Assembly (NCBI RefSeq): GCF_037996765.1 | Contig: NZ_JBBNAD010000004.1 | Location: 310,001-374,000 of the forward strand | Length of the DNA stretch: 64,000 nt | Reading direction: 5' to 3' | Source of the DNA: Bdellovibrio sp. GT3 | GTDB taxonomy: Bacteria; Bdellovibrionota; Bdellovibrionia; Bdellovibrionales; Bdellovibrionaceae | Shown here: piece by piece, positions 17,061-25,792 of the stretch | Numbering within the stretch: the stretch's first letter is position 1 | How the letters are laid out: every line of letters begins with the position of its first letter | Notes under the pieces: model-generated | What the model was told of the DNA's origin: nothing | The model's database searches: none | The model's input: only the letters and a program-made list of their open reading frames with translations | Position numbers and translations under genes: made by a program

Positions 17061-17978
17061 GTGGCTACCGCATACATATTTCCAGGGTTGAACGCCCTGA
17101 TCAGAAAATCAGACCGCAATCGTTTTTCACATTTGCCGGAAGTGCAACAGTACTTTGCAAAAGCCGAAGACATAATTGCCACTCGCTTTGGCAGAACATT
17201 CAACTTCAAGGAGTTTTTGGAGCTGCCAACCGAAGAGATCTATTCCATTCAAAATATCAGCCTGGCTGCGGTGGCGATTTGCTGTATTCAAACCGGTGTG
17301 GCCGAGAGACTGCGGGAAAAATTGGGCGCATCACCGGATTGGGTGATGGGTTGCTCCCTAGGGGATCTTGCCCGTGCGGTATTTGCTGGTGCGTATAGTT
17401 TTGAGGACGCCATCTACAATCATATTTGGTTCACGCAAAGAATTGATGGGATCGATCAGATCGGTCGCAATATCGGTGTGCTGGCTCCTAAAGGGGATAC
17501 ATTTCAAGCCGATGACTATGCGTGGTTTGATGAAGTGCAGGTCGATGTTTCATGCCTGACGCCACGATTTTTGAATATCGGCGGACGTTATGCCGATTTG
17601 AAAAAAGTGGAAGAGCGTGCACGTGAGAAGGGTTGGAATACTATGAATATTTTAGATTATCCTGCCCATTCACGTTACATCCTGCCTTACGTCTTAGCGG
17701 TCCAAAGCGACTTTGCTCATGTCCGCACCCATACTCCTCAAATCCCAATTTTCTCAAGTTTAAGTGCTCAGGAATTGGTAGATCCGAAGATAATCAAAGA
17801 GGAGTTTCTTCTAAGTATTACACGCACTATTCACTGGTCTGAAGCAGTCCAGCGATTGGTTCGGGATAAGGGCATTCGCAAGTTCATTAATGTCGGGCCC
17901 TGCAGAAGTCTTTCCGGTCTGATGCGCGATATTCCTGTTGAAGTCGAGACCTGCGAGGCGTTTGAAGTTTTAGATTAA
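17061..17978 (+). CDS. malonyl/acyl-transferase-like protein (FabD fold)
   Basis: 305 residues resembling ACP S-malonyltransferase. 'FPGLNALIRK' at the N terminus corresponds to the usual 'FPGQG' region. The nucleophile elbow is GCSLGD (the usual GHSLGE with His replaced by Cys, Ser kept). 'PAHSRYILPY' holds the catalytic His, and 'FINVGPCRSLSGLMRD' is the C-terminal signature. Catalytic Ser and His are thus both present. It may load an acyl group to a carrier protein or directly to a substrate oxidised by the preceding di-iron protein; no ACP gene is visible nearby. GTG start at 17061. Coupled to the upstream gene. Confidence 0.8.
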   Translation: MATAYIFPGLNALIRKSDRNRFSHLPEVQQYFAKAEDIIATRFGRTFNFKEFLELPTEEIYSIQNISLAAVAICCIQTGVAERLREKLGASPDWVMGCSLGDLARAVFAGAYSFEDAIYNHIWFTQRIDGIDQIGRNIGVLAPKGDTFQADDYAWFDEVQVDVSCLTPRFLNIGGRYADLKKVEERAREKGWNTMNILDYPAHSRYILPYVLAVQSDFAHVRTHTPQIPIFSSLSAQELVDPKIIKEEFLLSITRTIHWSEAVQRLVRDKGIRKFINVGPCRSLSGLMRDIPVEVETCEAFEVLD

Positions 17979-18041
17979 ACTCGGATTTAACGCGAAGCCG
18001 ACGACATGCAAACTAGACTATAAAAAAAACCGGCAATTAGT

Positions 18042-19340
18042 ATGCTTATCTTCATGGGTTCTGAGTTTGTCGAAATCGATGGCGATGCACTGAAAGAGTT
18101 GTTGCGAAGCAAGCAACTGACGCGCTTTGATTTGGCTGCTCAACTGAGCGTTTCCACCAAAACAGTTCAGAGATGGTTGAATCACACCATCATGAAAGTG
18201 AAGCCCGAGACAGTTGAACGCATTGGTGGAGTTTTGGATGTTTGTCCATCGACGATTCGTCGCGACCTGCCTAATTTGAAAATCCGCCCGGTGAATAAAG
18301 CTCTGGCAGAGTTCTGCTCTGAAAAGCATTTCGATCAGACCAGGTTGAAGGATACCTGGTCCTCGTACCGCCAAGTTTTGAAGGGTGTGAAACTGGAGAC
18401 ATTGCCGTCCGAGCAGCAGATGGTTGTTTGCCGTAATATCGGCATCAGTTCTTTTTACCTGGGTAAGTTTCGATCAGCAAAACTGTATTTGAATAAGTCC
18501 TACAAGATTGCCGAAAGTCTTTCCAAAGATGAAATCCGCGCCAATATTCTGGTTTGGATGGCACGACTGAATGAAACGCTGGGGGAATTTCCCAAGGCAT
18601 TATCTGAATTGGATTCCTCTGCGGGTTTCTTTTCAGAAGAAACCCGTTTAAGTATCGTCGCGGAACACTCTTATGTGTTGGGCCGGGTGCACATGCATCA
18701 GGGAAAAAATGACGAAGCCATCCTGGAACTTCGCCGGGGAATTTTACTTTCCTATCAGCAGCGATCCCGCGATCTTGGACTCTTGATTGCGTGGTCCTAC
18801 GTCATGCTGATGTATATTTACCTTAGAGTTAAAGACTACTCTCAAGCTGAAGTGACCGTTCGTCGATTGAAGCGCACGGCGGAAATTCTGGGGTGGAGTC
18901 GGGGATTGCTTCTTACTAACTACTTTCAGGGAATGTTGGCAGTGTTCACCGGGAAAAGTGCTGAACAATCCCGCGAGTATTTTGGAAAAGCACGCGCCAC
19001 TCAACGTGCAAGTCAAATTGATCGATTCTGCCCGCAATTGGCTCAAGCTGAATTCATCTATTTTGTTTTGACCGGTCGCTATGACGAGGCCAGAGTGTCA
19101 ATGGTGCAGCGGCTCTATAAAACCCGCCACGCAACTCATCTCTGGGCAGCTGCGGTTTTGGATGGGGTCCTTTTGGCAAAAGTCCATCCGGGTATGAATA
19201 CAGTTCGTGCCAGTATGATTGCTGCCGCAAAAGAGCATTTCGAATTACATCAAGTGCAACGTCCTCTGCAGTTGCTGGAGCAGTTGCAAAATCGCTCTGA
19301 AGTTTCCATTCAGGAAGTTTCGGACTTCTATTATTTCTAA
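18042..19340 (+). CDS. HTH-TPR transcriptional regulator
   Basis: 432 residues. The N terminus holds a XRE-like or Hom_end-type HTH (~10-60; 'LTRFDLAAQLSVSTKTVQRWLN'). The rest is a run of TPR-like helical hairpins (~100-420; 'ISSFYLGKFRSAKLYLNKSYK', 'GRVHMHQGKNDEAILELRRG', 'MLMYIYLRVKDYSQAEVTVRR'). The plan resembles Rgg/PlcR-like peptide- or ligand-binding regulators, with the sensory part in the TPR region. It is 63 bp downstream of the acyltransferase-like gene on the same strand and may control the locus (inference). An alternative start is ATG 18054. Confidence 0.78.
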   Translation: MLIFMGSEFVEIDGDALKELLRSKQLTRFDLAAQLSVSTKTVQRWLNHTIMKVKPETVERIGGVLDVCPSTIRRDLPNLKIRPVNKALAEFCSEKHFDQTRLKDTWSSYRQVLKGVKLETLPSEQQMVVCRNIGISSFYLGKFRSAKLYLNKSYKIAESLSKDEIRANILVWMARLNETLGEFPKALSELDSSAGFFSEETRLSIVAEHSYVLGRVHMHQGKNDEAILELRRGILLSYQQRSRDLGLLIAWSYVMLMYIYLRVKDYSQAEVTVRRLKRTAEILGWSRGLLLTNYFQGMLAVFTGKSAEQSREYFGKARATQRASQIDRFCPQLAQAEFIYFVLTGRYDEARVSMVQRLYKTRHATHLWAAAVLDGVLLAKVHPGMNTVRASMIAAAKEHFELHQVQRPLQLLEQLQNRSEVSIQEVSDFYYF

Positions 19341-19352
19341 AATTTCGCACGT

Positions 19353-19388
19353 AAAAAAAGCTGAGCGAAGTATCAAACTTCACTCAGC
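19353..19388 (-). terminator. terminator of the OYE gene
   Basis: GCTGAG-C-GAAGT 19360-19371 pairs with ACTTC-A-CTCAGC 19377-19388. Minus-strand U-tract at 19353-19359. Confidence 0.85.
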
Positions 19389-19395
19389 GGAAATA

Positions 19396-20466
19396 TTAGT
19401 TGTAGTCGTTAAAGCCCTTATCACCAGGAGTGTAATAAGTGGTGGGATCTGAAGGGGTCAGTGCTTTGCCTTCCTTCAGTTTGTTCACCAAATCCGGGTT
19501 TGAAATGAAAGGGCGACCAAAAGCGACCAGGTCGCCATTGCCTTCTTGTAAATCCTGTTCGGCGCGGGCTTCATCGTAACCACCGGACGTGATGTACAGT
19601 CCTTTAAAGTTTTGTTTAATCAGATGTTTGATTTCAGGACTGACGGGTGGAGCACCCATGGCACTATGATCCACAACATGGATGTAGGCCAGTCCCAAGT
19701 CAGAAAGCTTCTGGCTTAGGGTCATGTAGAATTCATTGATGCCATCAAATGCACCCGTATCATTGAAGACGCCGTACGGGGAAACACGAATTGCCAGACG
19801 GTCACCACCGATTTTCTCTGCGATTCCTTTGCAGATTTCCAGAACAAACCGCATGCGGTTCTCCGGCGAGCCACCATACATATCCGTGCGCTTGTTAACA
19901 TTAGGGTTCAGGATCTGCTCAATCAAATATCCATTGGCGCCATGAAGTTCAACTCCATCAAAACCGGCCTGAATTGCCAACTCTGCACTCTTAATGAATT
20001 CCTGAATTGCTGTTTTGATTTGCTCTGTCGTCATTTCTTGCGGTGTTGGATAAACTTGCTGTTGAGCTGTGTCGGTCCAAATTTTTCCGTTCAATGCAGT
20101 CGCCGTCGGCGCAAGGACCTTCGCGTCCTTCGGAAGATTATCCTGATGAGAGGCACGACCCGTGTGCATCAGTTGCACAAATATATGCCCACCTTTGGCG
20201 TGAACTGCATCAGTGACCTTTTTCCAGCTTGCTGCCTGCTCCTGAGTATAAAGACCCGGGATGCGCGCATATCCCAAACCATTTGGTGAGGGTGAAATTC
20301 CTTCTGTGATGATCAATCCCGCAGAAGCACGATCTGCATAATATTTGACGATCATATCATTAGCCAGATTCCCAATGGCGCGAGACCTGGTCATCGGCGC
20401 CATAACCACTCGGTTGGAAAGTTTAATACGCCCCATTTGCACAGGTTGAAATAGCAGTCGATTCAT
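19396..20466 (-). CDS. Old Yellow Enzyme family NADPH:flavin oxidoreductase
   Basis: 356 residues, FMN-containing OYE (NemA-like) that reduces activated alkenes, nitro compounds or quinones. Motifs: an N-terminal 'LFQPVQMGRIKLSNRVVMAP' TIM-barrel start, the 'MTRSRA' loop, 'VELHGANGYLIEQILNP' (substrate His/Asn and Tyr), 'YGGSPENRMRFVLEI' and the C-terminal phosphate-binding 'SGGYDEARAEQDL...VAFGRPFISNPD'. ATG 20466 is preferred to an upstream start at 20526, because AAGGA lies just upstream and the length then matches OYEs. Confidence 0.93.
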   Translation of the reverse strand: MNRLLFQPVQMGRIKLSNRVVMAPMTRSRAIGNLANDMIVKYYADRASAGLIITEGISPSPNGLGYARIPGLYTQEQAASWKKVTDAVHAKGGHIFVQLMHTGRASHQDNLPKDAKVLAPTATALNGKIWTDTAQQQVYPTPQEMTTEQIKTAIQEFIKSAELAIQAGFDGVELHGANGYLIEQILNPNVNKRTDMYGGSPENRMRFVLEICKGIAEKIGGDRLAIRVSPYGVFNDTGAFDGINEFYMTLSQKLSDLGLAYIHVVDHSAMGAPPVSPEIKHLIKQNFKGLYITSGGYDEARAEQDLQEGNGDLVAFGRPFISNPDLVNKLKEGKALTPSDPTTYYTPGDKGFNDYN

Positions 20467-20578
20467 TGGCGGTCCTTTCGAGAAATCATTCAGTACCAAT
20501 ACTGATAACGTTTTCAGAAAAGGCAAGATTGTATTGAATTAATCAGGAGACCCGACAAGCCGAAGCCTTGGCGAAAGA

Positions 20579-20654
20579 TGGTGCAGTCGGCAGGACTCGA
20601 ACCTGCAACCCCTTGGTTCGAAGCCAAGTGCTCTATCCATTGAACTACGACTGC
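20579..20654 (-). tRNA. tRNA-Arg (anticodon UCG, for CGA codons)
   Basis: Full cloverleaf on the minus strand: acceptor GCAGTCG/CGACTGC with discriminator A and encoded CCA. Anticodon stem CTTGG/CCAAG with loop CTTCGAA, giving anticodon UCG. T-arm GCAGG/CCTGC with TTCGAGT loop. Confidence 0.93.
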
Positions 20655-20711
20655 ACAATGGCAAACAGACTAACAAAGATGCTTCTTGTAAATCAACTGA
20701 TAGCGTGATGT

Positions 20712-20785
20712 GCCGCGGGTGGCAAAATGCCCCGTGGCCGCGACCAAAGGGATGTGGGGTGTTGCCGTGAAACCCTTGGTGGTCG
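20712..20785. other. two GC-rich hairpins between tRNA and transglycosylase genes
   Basis: GCCGCG 20712-20717 pairs with CGTGGC 20733-20738. CGACC 20741-20745 and AGGG 20748-20751 pair with CCCT 20773-20776 and GGTCG 20781-20785. The orientation and role are not known; it could be a short structured RNA. Confidence 0.3.
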
Positions 20786-20890
20786 GGGTTTTGACGACAA
20801 TTTGGACGCTTTTCAATGAAGTTTTAGCCTAGTACTTCGACACTTAAAAATTCATTAAAGTCTAAATATGAGCGGGCCGAATTCATCGGC

Positions 20891-21619
20891 ATGACAAACG
20901 CGAAACTAAAAATCACTATTTTATCCGCAATCCTTGCAACCTTCTTTTCCGCTCACCAAGCGGCTGCAATGGCAAAGCCTCCCATTTCAGAAAAACCAGT
21001 GACGACGCCAAAACCGACTCCGACACCATCACCAAGTCCGTCTCCGTCACCAACGCCATCTGAGCCAACCACAGATCGTCAAGTGACGCCACTTTGGGAA
21101 AGCGCTCATGCTGATGGTAAAAAATGGACTGATTACGTTGATGCACAACTAGAAGTGCTGGGTCAGGATCTGTTGGACGTAAAACCGGCGGATGCGACGA
21201 CGTTCTGTCCAAAATACAACTCCCTGTCTTATCAGGAGCGTAAAGAGTTTTGGACTTATCTGATGTCCCAAATGGTGCGCTACGAAAGTAACTTTAAACC
21301 GGCAACAGCCTACACCGAAGCCTTCAACGACAGTAAAGGCAATCGTGTGGTAAGCCGCGGTCTGCTGCAGCTTTCAATCGAAAGTGGCAATGCCTACGGA
21401 TGTGGTTTCAAAAATGCCAACGAAGTGCATGACCCCTATAAGAATCTTGCCTGCGGTATTCGCATCCTGAATCGCTGGATGGAACGCGACGCTCGCATCG
21501 CTGGTAAAGTCAGTGGCAGCTGGAAGGGCGGAGCCCGTTACTGGTCGGTCTTAAGATCCACGAATTCGCCTTATGCGAAAATCGTGGCTGGAACGAAAGC
21601 AATCTCGATCTGTAAGTAA
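20891..21619 (+). CDS. secreted lytic transglycosylase-like protein
   Basis: 242 residues: signal peptide (~1-26), a Pro/Thr/Ser linker (~32-60), and an SLT-type domain (~95-240). The 'MVRYESNFKPATAY' stretch carries the presumed catalytic Glu, and 'SRGLLQLSIES' and 'PYKNLACGIRILNRWM' match the usual GLMQI and N-A-Y motifs in altered form. Several Cys residues suggest a disulphide. It would cleave peptidoglycan glycan strands, either in self wall remodelling or prey wall modification (inference). Confidence 0.8.
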   Translation: MTNAKLKITILSAILATFFSAHQAAAMAKPPISEKPVTTPKPTPTPSPSPSPSPTPSEPTTDRQVTPLWESAHADGKKWTDYVDAQLEVLGQDLLDVKPADATTFCPKYNSLSYQERKEFWTYLMSQMVRYESNFKPATAYTEAFNDSKGNRVVSRGLLQLSIESGNAYGCGFKNANEVHDPYKNLACGIRILNRWMERDARIAGKVSGSWKGGARYWSVLRSTNSPYAKIVAGTKAISICK

Positions 21620-21630
21620 TAACTTGTCTG

Positions 21631-22515
21631 TCAATTTTCTGGCAGGGGAATGATATCAGGTTCCCCTGGAACTTGCGGAAACGAACGGTCAGCCCACTTC
21701 GTTTTCGCATTTTCTATTTTTTCCTTCGATGAAGAAACGAAGTTCCAATAGATGTGTCGTGGTTCCGGGAACGGAGTTCCTCCCAGAACAATGAATTGCG
21801 CATCCTCTGCGGCAAAGACATGCAGGGCGGAGCCTTGATTTAGCACTACAAAATCATCCGGAGGGATCACTTTGTCGCCAACTTTCAGGCTGCCTTTTAG
21901 AATGTAAAACGCAAGCTCATCTCCGCGCGGATCAAAATAAAACTCCTTGCCGGATTTCAATCGTACATCCATGAAAAACAAATCCGAAAACACCTCTACC
22001 GGGGAGGCGTGATCCAACGCGGAACCCGCAATCAAAACCACATCGGCGTCTTTCACTTTAAAACGGGGAATGGACGCTTTGGGGTGATGATTGAAACTGG
22101 GTTTACGGTCTTCCTCTGAAAGAGGCAGGGCCACCCAAAATTGCAGCAGGTGCAAGCGGTGCGGAATGTCCTTAAGGTTGGCCGGAGTGGTTTCAGAATG
22201 CGAAATGCCTTCTCCGGCAGTCATCCAGTTCACATCGCCGGGGTTCAGCAGCACTTTGTTTTCCAAGCTGTCGTGATGAAGAACCTGGCCTTCAAGCAGA
22301 TAACTTAAGGTCGAAAGGCCGATGTGAGGGTGGGGCCGCACGTGAATACCTTGCTGCGGGCCAAATTCCGTTGCCGGAAAATAATCAAAAAAGATAAAGG
22401 GGCCAACCATGCGTTTTTTCGCATAGGGAATCATGCGATGTACTTCAGAGCCTCCTCCTAATGAGATCAAACGTGGAGGAATTTCCATCAAGATGCTATT
22501 TTCAGTGACGCTCAT
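21631..22515 (-). CDS. pirin family protein
   Basis: 294 residues, double-cupin pirin. Metal-binding N-terminal cupin with 'HPHIGLSTLSYLLEG' and 'HDSL...NPGDVNWMTAGEGISHSETTP' (His/Glu ligands). Pirins bind Fe and have been linked to quercetinase activity, oxidative stress and pyruvate metabolism; here the function is not predictable. Divergent from the AMP nucleosidase gene, with 79 bp between. Confidence 0.9.
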   Translation of the reverse strand: MSVTENSILMEIPPRLISLGGGSEVHRMIPYAKKRMVGPFIFFDYFPATEFGPQQGIHVRPHPHIGLSTLSYLLEGQVLHHDSLENKVLLNPGDVNWMTAGEGISHSETTPANLKDIPHRLHLLQFWVALPLSEEDRKPSFNHHPKASIPRFKVKDADVVLIAGSALDHASPVEVFSDLFFMDVRLKSGKEFYFDPRGDELAFYILKGSLKVGDKVIPPDDFVVLNQGSALHVFAAEDAQFIVLGGTPFPEPRHIYWNFVSSSKEKIENAKTKWADRSFPQVPGEPDIIPLPEN

Positions 22516-22594
22516 GTTAATGCCCCTTTTCTGAAGACAAAAACCATGCTATCCTTGATCAATTCATCTGACGATAGAAAAGTTAAGGACAAGA

Positions 22595-23368
22595 ATGAAA
22601 ACAAAAAAGGAAATCGTTGATAACTGGCTGCCTCGCTACACGGGCGTACCTCTAAATGAATTCGGGCAATACATTTTGCTTACGAACTTCAGCGGCTATG
22701 TGAAAATGTTTGCAGAAAAATTCGATGTGCCACTGCGTGGTGCAGACCGCCCGATGCAATCTGCTACGGCTGAAAATATCACGATTATCAACTTCGGTAT
22801 GGGCTCAGCCTTGGCCGCTACCTGCATGGACTTGTTGTCTGCAATCAACCCAAAGGCCGTTTTGTTTCTGGGCAAGTGCGGTGGTTTGAAAAAGAAGAAC
22901 CAATTGGGTGATTTTATCCTGCCGATCGCGGCGATTCGTGGCGAGGGGACTAGTAATGAGTACCTTCCCGCTGAAATTCCGGCTTTGCCATCCTTCCGTT
23001 TGCAGCGTTCTGTTTCCTCGATGATCGCGAAACATAACTGCGATTATTGGACGGGGACTGTGTACACAACGAATAGACGCGTGTGGGAACATGACGATAA
23101 ATTCAAAGACTATTTGACCAGCACTCGCGCCATGGCTGTGGACATGGAAACAGCCACGATTTTCGTAACCGGTTTCGTTAACGAAATCCCTCGCGGTGCC
23201 TTGTTGTTGGTTTCTGATAACCCAATGATTCCAGATGGAGTCAAAACGGAAGAGAGCGACAAAAAAGTGACGTCAAATTACGTGGATAAGCACATCAGCA
23301 TCGGTATCGACGCACTTCGTGAATTGCGTGACTCCGGTGAGTCCGTAAAGCATCTGCGTTTCGATTAA
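22595..23368 (+). CDS. amn: AMP nucleosidase, short form
   Basis: 257 residues of the phosphorylase/nucleosidase fold, lacking the N-terminal regulatory domain of E. coli Amn. Recognisable: 'GMGSALAATCMDLLSA', 'FLGKCGGLKKKNQLGDFILPIAAIRGEGTS', 'AVDMETATIF' (catalytic Glu area) and 'LLLVSDNPM'. It would hydrolyse AMP to adenine and ribose-5-phosphate, with a role in purine salvage that fits uptake of prey nucleotides. AAGGA ribosome site before ATG 22595. Followed by a strong terminator. Confidence 0.88.
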   Translation: MKTKKEIVDNWLPRYTGVPLNEFGQYILLTNFSGYVKMFAEKFDVPLRGADRPMQSATAENITIINFGMGSALAATCMDLLSAINPKAVLFLGKCGGLKKKNQLGDFILPIAAIRGEGTSNEYLPAEIPALPSFRLQRSVSSMIAKHNCDYWTGTVYTTNRRVWEHDDKFKDYLTSTRAMAVDMETATIFVTGFVNEIPRGALLLVSDNPMIPDGVKTEESDKKVTSNYVDKHISIGIDALRELRDSGESVKHLRFD

Positions 23369-23384
23369 TCTGTTTTCTGACAAA

Positions 23385-23421
23385 CGCGCCTTTCAATGAT
23401 TGATAGGCGCGCTGGTTTTTT
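23385..23421 (+). terminator. Rho-independent terminator
   Basis: CGCGCC 23385-23390 with GGCGCG 23406-23411 and a T-run after. Confidence 0.8.
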
Positions 23422-23452
23422 ATTTTCTTGTTGGGAATAGGAGGCCAGCGCC

Positions 23453-23998
23453 ATGAAGTGGATAGTTTTGTTTTTGACCGTTTTTACTTTCTCTTTCTCC
23501 CATGCCGAGCAAGATCTTCCCATGCCACTCCCGGATGATCCTCCAGGACAAGAATGGCCAGAGGAGCCCGAACAGCCAGAGCAACCGCAACCTCCTGCTC
23601 CAAGGCCGCCTCAGCAGCCTCCTCAGAACCCTCAGCCACCCCAAAAGCCTCAGCCACCATCCAATGAGGTTCGTGAATACAGTCTCGGGGCCGGTGATAC
23701 GGGGCGATTCAAGGAACGTGCATTCATTTTCTATCCAAATAGCACTTGGCGCCATGTAAGTAACATCAGTCTGACGGGCACCAGAAATAACGTGAAAATC
23801 AAAGAAGTGATTATTACGTACGCTGACTATGGAGATTCTCGCTACGAAACTCAGTTGGAAGGGGAGTTGATCGCGGGCTCAAGACGAACCGCGTACATAC
23901 AAACACGTCCGATTGCGTCCATCCGAATCGTGGCCAGTAATAAGTATTTCTGGAAAAAACCAGGTGGTTTTAGAGTGGATGTATCAGCGTATAAATAA
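23453..23998 (+). CDS. secreted proline-rich protein, unknown
   Basis: 181 residues: signal peptide (~1-18), a Pro/Gln/Glu-rich spacer (~22-70) and a beta-rich domain (~75-181) with aromatic residues. No family recognised. It ends in a long hairpin (24021-24061). GGAGG ribosome site before ATG 23453. The Pro-rich linker is typical of surface-exposed or wall-spanning proteins, which is the only functional hint. Confidence 0.7.
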   Translation: MKWIVLFLTVFTFSFSHAEQDLPMPLPDDPPGQEWPEEPEQPEQPQPPAPRPPQQPPQNPQPPQKPQPPSNEVREYSLGAGDTGRFKERAFIFYPNSTWRHVSNISLTGTRNNVKIKEVIITYADYGDSRYETQLEGELIAGSRRTAYIQTRPIASIRIVASNKYFWKKPGGFRVDVSAYK

Positions 23999-24020
23999 TT
24001 TCTGGCTGTCAGCTGGGTAC

Positions 24021-24061
24021 ACAAAGTCGAATCGAAAAACCCAAGAATGATTCGACTTTGT
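24021..24061 (+). repeat. 13-bp perfect inverted repeat
   Basis: ACAAAGTCGAATC 24021-24033 pairs with GATTCGACTTTGT 24049-24061. No T-tract follows, so it may stabilise or process the 3' end rather than terminate in the classical way. Confidence 0.5.
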
Positions 24062-24203
24062 AGAGTTGATCCTGTGATTTTCACCTTTTTTCACGCAATT
24101 AACATATTGTGTCATCGTGAAAGTTGCGATATAACTCTTCCCACTTTCAATCAGTGTTTATTCTAATTTGTACTTTGTGACATGTACTTTGGGGAGGCTC
24201 GCT

Positions 24204-24740
24204 TTGATCAATCCAGGCAACAATATGGCCGAAGAAATTGATTCTGATTTGGATTCTGACCTTGATGAGAAGAATACCAAAAAGACGTCTGCATTCGATA
24301 TCGACGTAGACGAAGAGTCAGAAGCTGCAGTTTTGGCAGGACTTTCTGACAACCTTCTTAGTGAAGGTGAAGAAGATGACTTGAACCTTGATGATGTTGA
24401 TAACATTCTTGAGCTTCCAGACGTAGGTTTCCCAAAATTCACTTTGGCGAAAAATAAAGCTCGCTTCTTGCGTATGGTGAGCTGGTACCGTGGTAAAGAA
24501 GAGTGGATCGAAGTTGCTCCATTGTCTGGCGTAACAAAGCTTTTCAAGACCCAAACTAAAGAACTTGAAGGCATCCGTTCTTCCAAGTTGGATTACGAAA
24601 TGGAACTTGAGACAGGAACTTTGACTCCATCTCAAAGATCTTACCGCCGCGACGAACTTAAAATGTGCCGCGTGCAAGAGAAAATGGCTGTTCACTTGAT
24701 CTCTAAGCTTCAAGTGAAAATCAAATCCGGCCGCAGATAA
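24204..24740 (+). CDS. acidic protein, unknown
   Basis: About 178 residues with an Asp/Glu/Ser-rich N-terminal third (about residues 7-60) and a basic C-terminal two-thirds (SWYRGKEEWIEVAPLSGVTKLFK ... LISKLQVKIKSGRR). The GGGGAGG at 24191-24197 points to a TTG start at 24204; an ATG at 24225 is a later alternative with weaker site. Not recognised. The acidic-tail/basic-domain layout is like nucleic-acid- or chaperone-associated proteins, but no function is claimed. Confidence 0.7.
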   Translation: MINPGNNMAEEIDSDLDSDLDEKNTKKTSAFDIDVDEESEAAVLAGLSDNLLSEGEEDDLNLDDVDNILELPDVGFPKFTLAKNKARFLRMVSWYRGKEEWIEVAPLSGVTKLFKTQTKELEGIRSSKLDYEMELETGTLTPSQRSYRRDELKMCRVQEKMAVHLISKLQVKIKSGRR

Positions 24741-24772
24741 TCGAGAATTGAAAATCGAGAATCGAAAATAGA

Positions 24773-24804
24773 AAAAGGACTGCTGAAGAGCGGTCCTTTT
24801 TTTT
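24773..24804. terminator. bidirectional terminator
   Basis: AAAAGGACTGCT 24773-24784 with AGCGGTCCTTTT 24789-24800. Serves the acidic protein gene and the convergent LysR gene. Confidence 0.85.
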
Positions 24805-24812
24805 ATTCTGAT

Positions 24813-25703
24813 CTACAGGGCGTTCTTTAATTTAGACTTTAAAAACTTGATAAACACACCAGCTCTCAAAGAAAGTTGTGCGTTCTTATAATAGACCGCG
24901 TGGATCTGTTCTTTCTGCTCAACACAGGCTCCCTGAAGGACCGGTACAAGGTCTCCTGATTGTCGTTCCTTGATGGTCATAAAATCTCCAAGGCAGGCGA
25001 TGCCCAAGCCGTTTCTCGCCATATGAAGAATCGTTTCACCGCTGGAGGCGGCATAATGGGGCTTGATAGGGTAGCGATCGCTCCCGTTGTTTTTTAGTGG
25101 CCAGTGGTTTAACTCGCGTGGATCTGTAAAACCGATCAGCGTGTGGTTTTGCAGGTCTTCAACGGACTTTGGCGAGCCGCGAGCCTTCAGATACCGAGGG
25201 CTCGCGACCAGTCGTCGTTTACTTTGTCCGAGGCTGACGGCATGTAATGAAGAGTCCGCCAAATTTCCCAACCGGATAGCAATGTCGATGCGGTTTTCGA
25301 TCAGGTCGATGTATCGTTCACTATTGAAAAGCTCCAGCTGAATCTCGGGATGTAATTGTTGAAACTCGGCTAGGTAGGGCACCACCGAATGCAGGATGAA
25401 GGGAGATGCTGAGTCGATACGCAGTGTTCCTGAGAGAACATTCTTGGAGCCGACTGCTTCCTCCGCGTTTTCTAAGGCCTGAATCACCTCGCGGGCGCTT
25501 TGCAGGAAGCGTTCACCTTCATTGGTGAGATTCAGTCTGCGTGTCGTTCGTCGAAGCAGTGTGATACCCAATTTTTTTTCAAGTCTTGTGAGCGTTCGGC
25601 TGACCCCTGACGGAGTCTGATTCAAGTCCTCAGCTGCGGCACTAATCGATCCCTTATCAACGATCAGGATAAAGGTATGAAGCTCTTCAAGCGTTGTTTT
25701 CAT
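24813..25703 (-). CDS. LysR-family transcriptional regulator
   Basis: 296 residues. N-terminal winged HTH (1-60; 'GSISAAAEDLNQTPSGVSRTLTRLEKKLG', 'LLRRTTRRLNLT') and a periplasmic-binding-protein-like effector domain. Divergent from a transporter gene with a palindromic site between the two, the classical LysR arrangement, so it very likely controls the transporter and itself. Effector unknown. Confidence 0.92.
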   Translation of the reverse strand: MKTTLEELHTFILIVDKGSISAAAEDLNQTPSGVSRTLTRLEKKLGITLLRRTTRRLNLTNEGERFLQSAREVIQALENAEEAVGSKNVLSGTLRIDSASPFILHSVVPYLAEFQQLHPEIQLELFNSERYIDLIENRIDIAIRLGNLADSSLHAVSLGQSKRRLVASPRYLKARGSPKSVEDLQNHTLIGFTDPRELNHWPLKNNGSDRYPIKPHYAASSGETILHMARNGLGIACLGDFMTIKERQSGDLVPVLQGACVEQKEQIHAVYYKNAQLSLRAGVFIKFLKSKLKNAL

Positions 25704-25727
25704 TATTGACTCCAGATCAAATATATT

Positions 25728-25753
25728 TTGCCTATTTGTGACTCAATAGGCAA
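25728..25753. promoter_or_regulatory. palindromic operator between LysR and MFS genes
   Basis: TTGCCTATT 25728-25736 and AATAGGCAA 25745-25753 form a perfect 9-bp inverted repeat with 8-base spacer, in the shared intergenic region. Probable LysR-regulator binding site. Confidence 0.6.
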
Positions 25754-25792
25754 CGACAAAGCTGCTATATTCGTTTCAATAGAGGAGGCTTT

